NCBI RefSeq assembly: GCF_009856355.1
Contig: NZ_WMEW01000001.1
Coordinates: 248,001 to 312,000 of the forward strand
Source: Halobacillus litoralis
GTDB lineage: Bacteria > Bacillota > Bacilli > Bacillales > Halobacillaceae
Direction: 5' to 3'
Length of the DNA stretch: 64,000 bases
Part shown: one piece after another, positions 27,113 through 36,041 of the stretch
Layout of the letters: the number at the start of each line of letters is the position of its first letter
Numbering within the stretch: the stretch's first letter is position 1
Notes under the pieces: generated by a model
Told to the model about the DNA's origin: nothing
The model's input: only the letters and a program-made list of their open reading frames with translations
The model's database searches: none
Translations under genes and position numbers: made by a program

Positions 27113-27983
27113 CTATTGAGTCTTCTACCAGTTCTTTAATAAAACTTAACACATCATTACGAAGCTCATCTTGTTCAATCGCCAGCTCTAAAGTTGTCTT
27201 CACAAACCCTAATTTCTCCCCAACGTCATATCGCTTACCCTTGAAATCATAAGCAAACACACGCTGGATTTCATTCAACCTCTGAATCGCATCCGTTAAC
27301 TGAACCTCACCACCAGCTCCCTTTTCCTGCTTATCCAAAAACATAAAAATCTCAGGGTTCAATATGTAACGTCCCATGATTGCAAGGTTCGAAGGAGCAG
27401 TTCCTTGTTTTGGTTTCTCAACGAAAGTATTGACCTGATAACGCCGTCCTTCTTGTTGTTGCGGATCAATAATTCCATACCGGTGAGTTTCCTCATCAGC
27501 TACAGTTTGCACACCAATAACAGAAGAAAGCGTATCTTCGTACTGGTCCATTAATTGACGAAGGCAGGGCTGTTCAGCACGTACGATATCGTCACCTAAC
27601 AAAACAGCAAATGGCTCATCTCCAATAAATTTACGCGCACACCAAACCGCATGACCAAGCCCTTTAGGCTCTTTTTGGCGAATAAAGTGAATCTCTACAT
27701 TGGAAGTTGCGTTTACTTTTTCAAGAAGATCGTATTTCTCTTTCTGCATCAAATTATCCTCAAGCTCAAAATTCTTATCAAAATGGTCTTCAATTGCACG
27801 CTTTCCCTTACCCGTAACGATAATAATATCCTCAATCCCGGACTCGATTGCCTCTTCAACAATGTACTGAATTGTAGGTTTATCAACAATCGGTAACATT
27901 TCTTTTGGCATAGCCTTTGTTGCCGGAAGAAAGCGAGTTCCTAATCCGGCAGCTGGGATAATTGCTTTTTTTACCTTTTTCAT
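27102..27983 (-). CDS. galU: UTP-glucose-1-phosphate uridylyltransferase
   Basis: Makes UDP-glucose from UTP and glucose 1-phosphate. The 293-residue protein has the nucleotidyltransferase signature [59 protein letters not shown] and [17 protein letters not shown] precedes the ATG. It supplies UDP-Glc for Ugd and GalE in this locus. It lies 21 bases after the 4,6-dehydratase gene, in the same operon. Confidence 0.95.
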   Translation of the reverse strand: MKKVKKAIIPAAGLGTRFLPATKAMPKEMLPIVDKPTIQYIVEEAIESGIEDIIIVTGKGKRAIEDHFDKNFELEDNLMQKEKYDLLEKVNATSNVEIHFIRQKEPKGLGHAVWCARKFIGDEPFAVLLGDDIVRAEQPCLRQLMDQYEDTLSSVIGVQTVADEETHRYGIIDPQQQEGRRYQVNTFVEKPKQGTAPSNLAIMGRYILNPEIFMFLDKQEKGAGGEVQLTDAIQRLNEIQRVFAYDFKGKRYDVGEKLGFVKTTLELAIEQDELRNDVLSFIKELVEDSIVKS

Positions 27984-28004
27984 AACGAGCTCCTCCTTAC
28001 TATC

Positions 28005-29882
28005 CTATAACACTTGCTCCAAAACTTTTTTGTTAGATGAAACTCTATTATTAGCCAAGTCTATTGCATACTTCCTCAAGTCTTCAACACTGCTTTCCGC
28101 ATGATGCTCAACTAAATACTTAACAAGGTGATAATCAAACTCCACTGTCTTCCCAATAAAGATCTTAGGAAACACCGGCTTCTTATTCACTTCCTTATCA
28201 CTAAGAAGCTCCTCATACATCTTCTCCCCAGGGCGGATCCCGCTGAACTGGATCGGAATCTGCTCTTCGGTAAAACCAGAAAGGTGAATCAAGTTTTTCG
28301 CAAGATCGACAATCTTCACTGGTTCACCCATATCAAGCACGAATACCTCTCCACCTCGTGCAAGAGCACCAGCCTGCAATACCAGTCTTGATGCTTCTGG
28401 TATCGTCATGAAGTAACGGGTCATATCAGGATGGGTAACCGTAACCGGACCACCTGCAGCAATCTGCTTCTTAAATAGTGGAATCACACTCCCACGGCTT
28501 CCAAGTACGTTTCCGAAACGAACAGCCACAAATTTTGTATGACTTTGTCTTCCTAGATTCTGTACAACCATCTCTGCAATCCGCTTTGTTGCTCCCATAA
28601 CGTTTGGAGGATTCACCGCTTTATCGGTGGAAACAAGTACGAATGCTTTTACACCTGCATGGTGAGCCGCTTCGGCAACATTTTTTGTACCGATAACGTT
28701 GTTCTTCACCGCTTCTTTCGGGTTGGCCTCCATTAATGGCACATGCTTGTGAGCAGCTGCATGGTAAATGTACGAAGGATGATAGTCTTCAACGACCTGG
28801 AAGATACGGTCGCGATCCTGCACGTCGGCAATCACGGTTACTAGTTCCGTATCTAAACCCAGCTGCTTTAACTCCATATGTATCGTATAGATACTGTTCT
28901 CCCCGTGACCAAGTAAAATCAACTTGGTGGGTTCGAACTTCACGAGCTGGCGGCAGATCTCTGAACCGATACTTCCACCGGCACCTGTTACCATAACCGT
29001 TCTTCCTTTGACTTCGGATTCAATTGTGTCAATATCAAGGTCAACTGGTTCTCTTCCGAGTAAATCCTCAATCTGCACGTCACGGATCTGATTGACGGAA
29101 ATATTTCCTAAAGCAATATCTTCAATCATAGGCAACGTCTGTACATTTTTCACAACCTGCTTTGCATTACGGATAATGTCTTTTACACGTTCATGCTCAA
29201 CAGACGGCATCGCCATCACAATGTGGTTCACATGATGTTTTTCAGCTATTTCTTTGATTTGGTTTGTGCTCCCAAGGACAGGAAGGTTCGCCACAACAAG
29301 GTGGTGCATCGTAACATCGTCATCAACAAAACCGATGAGATCTGCATCCATTTCATGGGAATTTTTCATCTGACGTGCCAGCATTCTCCCTGCAGACCCG
29401 GCACCTACGATAAGTGTCCGCTGTCGGTTTGGATCACGCTTCACAATTTTGGCTTTTTTCAATTTAGGATTGATGGTCAGGCCATACGTTTTATAGTACT
29501 GCCAGACGAAACGCACCCCGCCGAGTAGTAAAATATGTAACATCCAGGTGATGACGAGGGCACGTTCATACATTTCTCCAAAAGCAGCGACTTGAATAAG
29601 GGCACTGGATAGTATCGACAAGCTCACCACAGCTATAATGCCAATGAGTTCCTCTGTACTGGCATAGCGCCACTTTTTTTTATACATGCCAAGAAGGCTT
29701 GAGAATAAATGATGCGTGAGTAATAAGGCAATTGATAAGACGAGAATGATTTCATCAAAAACAGCGACATAGGGGTTTAAGAAGAAGTGCGACATATAAA
29801 TGGAAAAGGAGACGATAAACGAATCAATCCCCATGAGTAATAAAAGCCTCTTTCGATAGGCTGCTGTCATAACCTCATCCAA
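28005..29882 (-). CDS. Membrane-bound UDP-GlcNAc 4,6-dehydratase (CapD/WbpM/EpsC type)
   Basis: 625 residues: four to five N-terminal membrane helices (residues about 10-130), a CoA-binding-like Rossmann domain (LIVGAGSAGRMLARQM) and a C-terminal SDR domain with VTGAGGSIGSEICRQL, YHAAAHKHVPLMEANP and STDKAVNPPNVMGATKR. In that last segment methionine stands in place of the SDR tyrosine, which is normal for this large dehydratase class. Product is UDP-4-keto-6-deoxy-HexNAc, a precursor of deoxyamino sugars such as QuiNAc, FucNAc or bacillosamine. AAAGGAG lies just upstream of ATG 29882. Confidence 0.92.
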   Translation of the reverse strand: MDEVMTAAYRKRLLLLMGIDSFIVSFSIYMSHFFLNPYVAVFDEIILVLSIALLLTHHLFSSLLGMYKKKWRYASTEELIGIIAVVSLSILSSALIQVAAFGEMYERALVITWMLHILLLGGVRFVWQYYKTYGLTINPKLKKAKIVKRDPNRQRTLIVGAGSAGRMLARQMKNSHEMDADLIGFVDDDVTMHHLVVANLPVLGSTNQIKEIAEKHHVNHIVMAMPSVEHERVKDIIRNAKQVVKNVQTLPMIEDIALGNISVNQIRDVQIEDLLGREPVDLDIDTIESEVKGRTVMVTGAGGSIGSEICRQLVKFEPTKLILLGHGENSIYTIHMELKQLGLDTELVTVIADVQDRDRIFQVVEDYHPSYIYHAAAHKHVPLMEANPKEAVKNNVIGTKNVAEAAHHAGVKAFVLVSTDKAVNPPNVMGATKRIAEMVVQNLGRQSHTKFVAVRFGNVLGSRGSVIPLFKKQIAAGGPVTVTHPDMTRYFMTIPEASRLVLQAGALARGGEVFVLDMGEPVKIVDLAKNLIHLSGFTEEQIPIQFSGIRPGEKMYEELLSDKEVNKKPVFPKIFIGKTVEFDYHLVKYLVEHHAESSVEDLRKYAIDLANNRVSSNKKVLEQVL

Positions 29883-29954
29883 CTCCTTTCATTAATAGAT
29901 GCGGGATCTAGGTTGAACGAAACAATTTTTTGTAACGTTTTTGTAACAAAGCAC

Positions 29955-29966
29955 ATTATAACAGGT
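29955..29966 (-). promoter_or_regulatory. Extended -10 promoter for the 4,6-dehydratase operon
   Basis: On the minus strand TATAAT (29960 down to 29955) is preceded by TG one base upstream. The -35 region is weak. A pair of GTTACA direct repeats at 29947-29942 and 29936-29931, 11 bases apart, sits right at the predicted transcript start and could be an operator. Confidence 0.45.
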
Positions 29967-30065
29967 ATTATTGGTAGATTGAAGGATTTGATAGCATAAT
30001 TTTACATAAATTAATAAAATATGTTTTGAAATTAGTCAAATAATCTCAAAGGTTGCTATGATCCA

Positions 30066-30113
30066 TAAAAAAAGAGGGGACTATGGCCTTTGACTACGAC
30101 TAAAGTTACCCCT
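30066..30113 (-). terminator. Terminator after the PHP phosphatase gene
   Basis: On the minus strand AGGGGTAACTTT and AAAGGCCATAGTCCCCT form an imperfect stem followed by CTTTTTTT. It begins 13 bases after the phosphatase stop. Confidence 0.6.
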
Positions 30114-30125
30114 GCACCTTCATAC

Positions 30126-30899
30126 TTAACGGCTGAAAAGCCCTAAGATTTTTGATTTTTTTACATGCTCCGGAGGATCGGCCTGCAACACCCTGCCAGT
30201 GAGAACATCTTGCGCATTCTCCGAGAGAATATAAACCATCTCTTCTCCGTATTTCTTACGGACTTCATGATAAGCTTCCGACAAACAAAAACCTCTCGTT
30301 TTCGTATTGTGGGCATCAGAAGCAAGCAAATGAACCAGGTTTGCATCAAGCAGCTGCTCGGAAAATTTCTTGATCTTCTTCCCGAAGTGACCGCACAGGC
30401 TTCCCGCTGTCAATTGCGCATATGCACCCTTTTTCACAAAGGAATAAAGCAGGTCCGGATTTTCGATGATCGCTTTATTCCGTTCCGGATGGACGATCAC
30501 CGGCTGATAACCAGCAACCTGCAGGTCAAAGAACAACTTCGACGCATAACGCGGGACAGATCCGGATGGAAATTCCACAAAAACATAGCTGCTCTTAAGA
30601 TTAATGGGAAGGATTTCATCAGCTTCCAGCCCTTCCAGAAACTCCCCGTAAATCCTTGTCTCCTGTCCCGGCAGGACTTCCAGGTCTATACCGTGTTCCT
30701 GGAAGGTACGGTTCAATTCAGCGGTCTGAATCGCAATATTGTGCTTATAGTTATCGTAGGCACCGTTCTTATGATGCGGCGTGGCTACAATCGTTTTGAT
30801 CCCGTCGGCAACGGCCGCCCTCGCCATCTGGATACTTTCTTCAACGGTCTGTGCTCCATCATCTACACCAGGTAAGATGTGACTATGTAAATCGATCAA
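30126..30899 (-). CDS. Protein-tyrosine phosphatase, PHP family (CpsB/YwqE type)
   Basis: Manganese-dependent phosphatase that dephosphorylates the capsule tyrosine kinase and tunes chain length. The 257-residue protein has the PHP metal motifs: HSHILPGVDDGA at the N-terminus, the ATPHHKNGAYDN loop, GQETRIYGEF, VHPERNK, and ASDAHNTKTRG. Start is TTG 30899 with GGGGAG upstream. It is separated from the kinase gene by a strong terminator at 31089-31132 so it may have its own promoter. Confidence 0.92.
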   Translation of the reverse strand: MIDLHSHILPGVDDGAQTVEESIQMARAAVADGIKTIVATPHHKNGAYDNYKHNIAIQTAELNRTFQEHGIDLEVLPGQETRIYGEFLEGLEADEILPINLKSSYVFVEFPSGSVPRYASKLFFDLQVAGYQPVIVHPERNKAIIENPDLLYSFVKKGAYAQLTAGSLCGHFGKKIKKFSEQLLDANLVHLLASDAHNTKTRGFCLSEAYHEVRKKYGEEMVYILSENAQDVLTGRVLQADPPEHVKKSKILGLFSR

Positions 30900-31088
30900 T
30901 AGTCTTAACTCCCCTTTTTTCTATTTAGTTATCCTATACAAACTTCTATTCTCTATTTATCCGTATGTTCGATACTAAGCACGATTATACCAATTTAATA
31001 CAAAATAATGAAGACATATTTCTATTTTTTTCATAAATTTCGCTAATAATTTCCTATGATCCTTCTATATATAGTTAGATAATTGTAA

Positions 31089-31132
31089 ACAAATAGAAAA
31101 AGGAGAGTCCTAAGACTCTCCTTTTTCTATTT
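31089..31132 (-). terminator. Strong terminator after the tyrosine kinase gene
   Basis: A near-perfect 19-bp stem: AAATAGAAAAAGGAGAGTC pairs with its complement across a 4-base loop (plus-strand 31091-31132). On the minus strand the right arm itself gives a TTTTT run. Confidence 0.8.
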
Positions 31133-31823
31133 ACTGCCCGTAATAATAATAATAGTTACTGGATTTAACATCCTGGTCATTTAGAACTACGCCGAGAAGA
31201 TTGACCTGAGACTGCTCCAGCTGTTCCTTCGCCTTCAGGGCTGACTCTTTATCTGTCTGTTTGCTCCGGACAACCAGGAGCACACCGTCCACGAAATTGG
31301 AAAGAACCTGCGAGTCTGTGACGGCATGAACCGGCGGTGTATCAAAAATAATCATGTCATACGTCTGCTTTGCTTCTTCAATGAACTCCTGCATTTTCTT
31401 CGATCCAAGCAGTTCAGAAGGGTTCGGAGGAATCGGTCCGCATGTCAGGACATCAAGCTTATTCAAATCTGTAGGATTCACTATATCCTCGATTCGCTGG
31501 GCACCAATCAAATAATTGCTCAGTCCGGCTGTGTTGGGAACACGGAAGGTATAATGGATCGTCGGTTTCCTCAAATCCGCATCTACAAGCAGCGTTTTCT
31601 TTCCCTGCTGGGCGAAAACCACTGCGGTATTGGCTGTGGTTACAGATTTACCTTCAGACGGGTTTGGGGAGGTTACGACCATTGTTTGAAGATCCGCATC
31701 AACCGAAGCAAACTGCAGATTCGTCCGGATGGTACGGAACTGTTCGGCAATCGGCGATTTAGGATTCTCCTTGGTAACCAGGTTTCTTGCTCTTGTGTTA
31801 ACATTCTGTTTTTTACGTGCCAA
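31131..31823 (-). CDS. BY-type tyrosine-protein kinase (CpsD/CapB/YwqD type)
   Basis: Cytoplasmic ATPase domain of a two-part bacterial tyrosine kinase that drives capsule polymerisation together with the membrane adaptor encoded just upstream. About 230 residues with Walker A PSEGKSVTTAN, Walker A-prime LLVDADLRKPT, Walker B DMIIFDTPP, and a C-terminal autophosphorylation cluster of five tyrosines (SSNYYYYYGQ). A GTG at 31832 opens the frame, but GAGAGGTGA is better spaced for TTG 31823. The gene overlaps the adaptor gene. Confidence 0.93.
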   Translation of the reverse strand: MARKKQNVNTRARNLVTKENPKSPIAEQFRTIRTNLQFASVDADLQTMVVTSPNPSEGKSVTTANTAVVFAQQGKKTLLVDADLRKPTIHYTFRVPNTAGLSNYLIGAQRIEDIVNPTDLNKLDVLTCGPIPPNPSELLGSKKMQEFIEEAKQTYDMIIFDTPPVHAVTDSQVLSNFVDGVLLVVRSKQTDKESALKAKEQLEQSQVNLLGVVLNDQDVKSSNYYYYYGQ

Positions 31824-32577
31824 CGGACTCACCTCTCACTGTTCCGGCTTCACGCTTCTTTTTTTTTGAACGGCCGGGGTTGGTTGTGTTCTCTGATGAG
31901 ATGGTAGACACCACTCCAAGAACAGGAAGACCTAACGTCTCATCGATATCGGTTTCAGACTTAATCGAGTTATCCAAGTATTCCAGTAGGAAGGCCAGGC
32001 CGACGCCGAGCATCAACCCGACAACAAGGGCGATGGCAATGTTCAGGCTGGTATTCGGGCTGACCGGCGCCGGATCTGAACCGACGTTCGCTTCTGTCAG
32101 GACGTTGATATTGTCGACGCCGTTCATCAACTGAGGGACTTCTTCTTTAAATACTTCAACCGTTGTATTGGCGATATCGGCAGCCATTAACGCATTGTTA
32201 TCTGTGGCCGTTACATTTACGACCTGTGACTCATTGGCGTTAGACACCTGAAGCTTATTGGCAAGGGCGCCTGCTGAAATGTCTAAGTTCAACTCAGAAG
32301 CGACCTGGTCCAGGATTCTCGGACTTTCAATAATGACATTGTATGTATTGATAAGTTCCACGTTTGTACGTATGTCGTTAATGTCATAAGCGGCATTTTG
32401 TTGTTCACTCTGGGTCTGGTTCACGATGAATTGAGATGATGCCTCGTAGGTCGGAGTGACTAAAAAGATCGTATAAAGGGCACTGATCACAGCTGCTGTG
32501 GCGGCTAAACCAATAATCATCCACAGTCTCTTCTTGATGACCTCGAAAATTTCTTTCAAGGAAATGGTTTCTTCCAT
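31813..32577 (-). CDS. Chain-length determinant / kinase activator (Wzz, CapA/YwqC type)
   Basis: 254-residue inner-membrane protein with the Wzz topology: helix at about residues 17-40 (LWMIIGLAATAAVISALYTI), an extracytoplasmic coiled domain (NVELINTYNVIIESPRILDQV), and a second helix near residue 175 (IAIALVVGLMLGVGLAFLLEYL) followed by a basic cytoplasmic tail that docks the kinase. TTGGAGGTT precedes the ATG. First gene of the exopolysaccharide regulatory operon. Confidence 0.93.
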   Translation of the reverse strand: MEETISLKEIFEVIKKRLWMIIGLAATAAVISALYTIFLVTPTYEASSQFIVNQTQSEQQNAAYDINDIRTNVELINTYNVIIESPRILDQVASELNLDISAGALANKLQVSNANESQVVNVTATDNNALMAADIANTTVEVFKEEVPQLMNGVDNINVLTEANVGSDPAPVSPNTSLNIAIALVVGLMLGVGLAFLLEYLDNSIKSETDIDETLGLPVLGVVSTISSENTTNPGRSKKKKREAGTVRGESVGT

Positions 32578-32605
32578 TTATAAACCTCCAATATTTGTCG
32601 AATTA

Positions 32606-32657
32606 ACAGATAGAATCATTATAGCATAAAGGCCTATCAGATTAGAGAACTATCTGT
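32606..32657 (-). promoter_or_regulatory. Promoter of the Wzz/kinase operon with flanking inverted repeat
   Basis: On the minus strand TATAAT (32623 to 32618) carries an upstream TG, an extended -10. ACAGATAG (32606-32613) and its complement CTATCTGT (32650-32657) lie on each side of this promoter, a possible operator pair. On the plus strand TATAAT at 32823-32828 may serve the divergent gene. Confidence 0.45.
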
Positions 32658-32863
32658 GAAATTTTCTAATCTTTTACATAAATGCAGGATGGGTTCCACT
32701 TTATCCATCGGAATCTATCAGAGATCGTTAACCCTAAAGAAAAGAATTGATTCCCTATACCTAGGGTTTCATAGATTTGTAAATATATCCTGTAATCCTC
32801 CCTCAATAGGTCAGTCACCATGTATAATGAAACTACATGATTTTAATGGAAAGGTGTGGGTCT

Positions 32864-34867
32864 ATGAACAAGAAGTACATCCTGCTTGTGCTGGCAGGTC
32901 TTTTGATTATCGGCGGCATGGCCTTCTTTACGATGAATGCTGTGCAGGCCGATACAGCCGAAGAGATCTATAAAAAAGCAAAAGCTGCTTTTGAGAATGA
33001 GGAATATGAGGAAAGTGCAGAGCTTTATCACGATGTGCTTGATATGGACCCTTCTCATGAAAAGGCACGGCTTGAACTCGGAGAATCATACATAGCTTTA
33101 TCTGACTATGAAGCGGCCGTACAAGTCTTGAACGATGGGATTTATGAAAATCCGGAAAGCTCCTCGAATTACATCGCTTTGTCTGATGTCTTCCTTCTGC
33201 AGAAAAAGGTGGGAAAAGCCGTCAGCACCCTTAGTAAAGGCCTGAATTACAGTGATCAAGAACCCATCCAGAAAAAGCTGGACCAAATCAATGATAAGAT
33301 ATCGGTCCACCTGGAACGCTCTATGGTCCAGAAGGGATACAAGCGGGATTTGGAGCTCGTTTGGGAAGACAATGAAGGGAACCCTGTCTCTCTGGAAGCC
33401 GACTGGAAGGTGGAAGACCCTGCGATTGGAGAAATTGTCCTGGATGAAGAGAGTGGCAGCAACCAGTTCTCCGCTGACTCCACGGGCACAACCGTCGTAA
33501 CAGCTGTTTGGGAATCCCTCACCTATTCCAAAGAAGTGGAAGTCGCCGAGCAGGTGCTGGATGAAGTAACGGTCGAACCGGAAAACATTGAGCCTCTCGC
33601 AGTCGGGCAGACGGTCGAAATAAGCGTCGAAGGTAAAGATGAGGCCGGGGAAGAAATGGAAATCGCACCGGAATGGTCTACAGAGAAAGAGTTGATAGAA
33701 ATCGAAGCCCAGGAGGATTCCGATGAGATATCGGTTACAGCTGTTAAAGAAGGAATCGATACCTTAACGTTGGAATACCAAACGTATAAACACGAAATGA
33801 AAGTGAAGGTGCAGGGGGACGAAAACTTGATTGAAACGGATGCCGAAGGAAATGGAACGGTTTCCGTATTCCCGGATATGGATACTTATCCGACAGGGGA
33901 GGAAATCACCTTTGACGCTCATCCGGAGGACGGATGGGAGTTCGTCCGATGGGAAGGGGATATCGATTCGGATGAAACGGACGCTTCCGTAAATTGGACA
34001 GTGGAAGGATCCATGGCTGTGACCGCTGTCTTCGAACCGGTAAGCTATGACCTGGACTTATCGATTGAAGGAGAAGGCAGAATCGTCCGGGACTCGCTCG
34101 CCACCAACTACAGCCATCTGGCTGATGTGTCCCTAAGACCAAGAGCCGCGGATGGCTGGGAATTTGTCCGGTGGGAAGGATCGTATGCAGGAACGGAAGC
34201 GGATATCCATGTCAGTATGGATGAAGATAAGTCTTTAACCGCCGTGTTTGAAAAGAAAGCTGATGAAGAACCAGAAGAATCCGTTGAAGAGGAACCAGAG
34301 ACTGAACCTGAATCAGAACCTGTCCCCCAACCTGAACCTGCTGTATATCAATTAAATGTAGGGATTAATGGACAGGGGAATATTCATAAAGACAAATCCG
34401 GAAGTCAGTTCAGCAAAGGAACGACGGTGAACCTAAGCGCCGTACCTAAAGACGGATGGACGTTTGCTGGATGGAGCACGGGAAGCTATTCTTCCAACAT
34501 CAGTATCACGATGAACAGCGACCGGGCAATCTCAGCGAATTTTAAGAAGAAAGCGGAGCCTGAACCGGATCCAGAACCAAAGCCGGAGCCTGATCCCGAA
34601 CCTGAACCGGCCCCTGAGCCGGAACCAAAGCCCGAGCCGGAACCAGAGCGATTCACACTTTCCACTTCCGTGGAAGGAGAAGGATCCGTTGAGGCTTCCG
34701 AAAAGGATGTACAGGCAGGCGGTAACATCACGGTCACCGCTTCACCTGCAGAAGGCTGGACGTTTGTCCGGTGGAAGGGGGACCTTAGTGGTTCGAAGCG
34801 ATCTGCGACGTTCATGATGGATAAAGACAAGAGCGTAACCGCTGTATTTGAAAGGAAAGAAGAATAA
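32864..34867 (+). CDS. Secreted/anchored TPR, Big-domain and InlB-B-repeat protein
   Basis: 667-residue surface protein. The N-terminal helix (YILLVLAGLLIIGGMAFF) is a signal or anchor; it is followed by about three TPR repeats (residues 30-150), two Big-like beta domains (roughly 165-340), then four divergent InlB B-repeats, each with a W-x-F-x-x-W core (DGWEFVRWEGD, DGWEFVRWEGS, DGWTFAGWSTG, EGWTFVRWKGD). Acidic Pro-Glu linkers separate the repeats; the longest is near 34555-34650. There is no LPXTG tail. It is divergent from the capsule kinase operon and may connect polymer synthesis to the wall, but its role is unknown. Confidence 0.8.
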   Translation: MNKKYILLVLAGLLIIGGMAFFTMNAVQADTAEEIYKKAKAAFENEEYEESAELYHDVLDMDPSHEKARLELGESYIALSDYEAAVQVLNDGIYENPESSSNYIALSDVFLLQKKVGKAVSTLSKGLNYSDQEPIQKKLDQINDKISVHLERSMVQKGYKRDLELVWEDNEGNPVSLEADWKVEDPAIGEIVLDEESGSNQFSADSTGTTVVTAVWESLTYSKEVEVAEQVLDEVTVEPENIEPLAVGQTVEISVEGKDEAGEEMEIAPEWSTEKELIEIEAQEDSDEISVTAVKEGIDTLTLEYQTYKHEMKVKVQGDENLIETDAEGNGTVSVFPDMDTYPTGEEITFDAHPEDGWEFVRWEGDIDSDETDASVNWTVEGSMAVTAVFEPVSYDLDLSIEGEGRIVRDSLATNYSHLADVSLRPRAADGWEFVRWEGSYAGTEADIHVSMDEDKSLTAVFEKKADEEPEESVEEEPETEPESEPVPQPEPAVYQLNVGINGQGNIHKDKSGSQFSKGTTVNLSAVPKDGWTFAGWSTGSYSSNISITMNSDRAISANFKKKAEPEPDPEPKPEPDPEPEPAPEPEPKPEPEPERFTLSTSVEGEGSVEASEKDVQAGGNITVTASPAEGWTFVRWKGDLSGSKRSATFMMDKDKSVTAVFERKEE

Positions 34868-34876
34868 CTACCACGC

Positions 34877-34907
34877 AAAAAGGCTTTCCATATGGAAAGC
34901 CTTTTTT
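34877..34907. terminator. Bidirectional terminator between convergent genes
   Basis: AAAAAGGCTTTCC pairs with GGAAAGCCTTTTT across a short ATAT loop. It ends both the InlB-repeat gene (plus) and the polymer operon (minus). Confidence 0.85.
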
Positions 34908-34916
34908 ATCATTCTC

Positions 34917-35993
34917 TTATTTTAATAGTAACCCTTTGATTCTCACTATATGACCGCTGGAGTTTTTACTCTTATCTCCATTGATTGTGATTTCAATTTC
35001 ATGATCCCCTTCACTCAACTGTGAATCGATAAGAAGATATTTGGTCTTTTTATATGGGGAGTAGGCACTGATCGTTTTTTCAAGTTCACCATCGACGTAC
35101 ACATCGAAGGATCCGCCATCTTTATGAGTGATCACCGAAACTCCGAGCCACTTCGATGAGTCTTCAGAAACCTTGTAACTCAGTGTTTTCCCTTCCTCAT
35201 CCGAAACAAAGTAGGATTCTTTATCAAGGAACCCTTCATCATTTACAGGTTCGTTGGTTAGAGAAATTTCATTCTTTTCATATTCCTCGTCCTGGGTATC
35301 TGCTTCTCCAGTTTCCTCATCCGCTTCAACCTTGTTTTGTATGGAATCAAAGATCGCAGACGCATACAGAACATAGCCTTGGTCATTCGGATGGATGCCG
35401 TCCGCTGTCAGCTCTTCTGTATCCTGTTCGGATTCCTCAAAAGCCTTCTGGACATCCACTTTCGTCAATTGATACTGGTCGGATATATCAGATAAAACTT
35501 TCTGATACTCAGGTTCCAACCCATTCTCTACAATGGAATATAATTCAGCATCTGGAAAACGCAGCTTAATATTTTCAATAAGGTCCGAGTAGGTTTCTTT
35601 GAATTCTTCCTCCGTCAGAGAAATTTGATCGTTGACACCGAAAGAAACAAAGATGCTGTCATACACTTTACTCGTTTCATATTGATTGAATTCCATCAGC
35701 CCATCAAAAGAATTGGATCCACCCTTAGTAAGGCCGATGTTTTTTACATCAATTCCGTACTCATCAGTGATTTTACTGTTCAGCTGGGCCGTCCACGTCT
35801 GTTCCTCAGAGGAAGCTCCGGTACTTTTTCCGATACTATCTCCAACAACTAGATATTGAATAGGCTCCTCATCCTTAATCTTCTCCGCCATGCTCTTGTT
35901 ATTGTTGGCCATTGTAGAACTATAAAGACCTACAGCTAAGATGACAGCAGCAATAAGTACCGTCATAATCAGCAGTGTTTTTTTGTTTTTCAT
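34917..35993 (-). CDS. SGNH/GDSL-family hydrolase with C-terminal beta domain
   Basis: 358-residue extracytoplasmic protein with an N-terminal membrane anchor (LLIMTVLIAAVILAVGLY). The hydrolase domain has block I GDSIGKSTG, block III FGVND and block V DGIHPND, giving the Ser-Asp-His catalytic set. The C-terminal part (after residue 240) is a beta-rich jelly-roll-like domain, perhaps carbohydrate-binding. Last gene of the operon that exports the Kdo-type polymer; it follows an acetyltransferase gene, so esterification or de-esterification of the polymer is a reasonable inference. GAGGTG precedes the ATG. Confidence 0.82.
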   Translation of the reverse strand: MKNKKTLLIMTVLIAAVILAVGLYSSTMANNNKSMAEKIKDEEPIQYLVVGDSIGKSTGASSEEQTWTAQLNSKITDEYGIDVKNIGLTKGGSNSFDGLMEFNQYETSKVYDSIFVSFGVNDQISLTEEEFKETYSDLIENIKLRFPDAELYSIVENGLEPEYQKVLSDISDQYQLTKVDVQKAFEESEQDTEELTADGIHPNDQGYVLYASAIFDSIQNKVEADEETGEADTQDEEYEKNEISLTNEPVNDEGFLDKESYFVSDEEGKTLSYKVSEDSSKWLGVSVITHKDGGSFDVYVDGELEKTISAYSPYKKTKYLLIDSQLSEGDHEIEITINGDKSKNSSGHIVRIKGLLLK

Positions 35994-36041
35994 AAGACAC
36001 CTCAGTTGTAGCCAGATGACTGGCTGGATTATTTTTCAACA

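Noticed and set aside
30161..30875. Frames overlapping the PHP phosphatase in other frames and on the other strand
   Set aside because: The phosphatase has all metal-binding motifs; the alternatives are shadows.
34555..34650. Tandem DNA repeat as a regulatory or mobile element
   Set aside because: It simply encodes the Pro-Glu linker of the InlB-repeat protein in frame.
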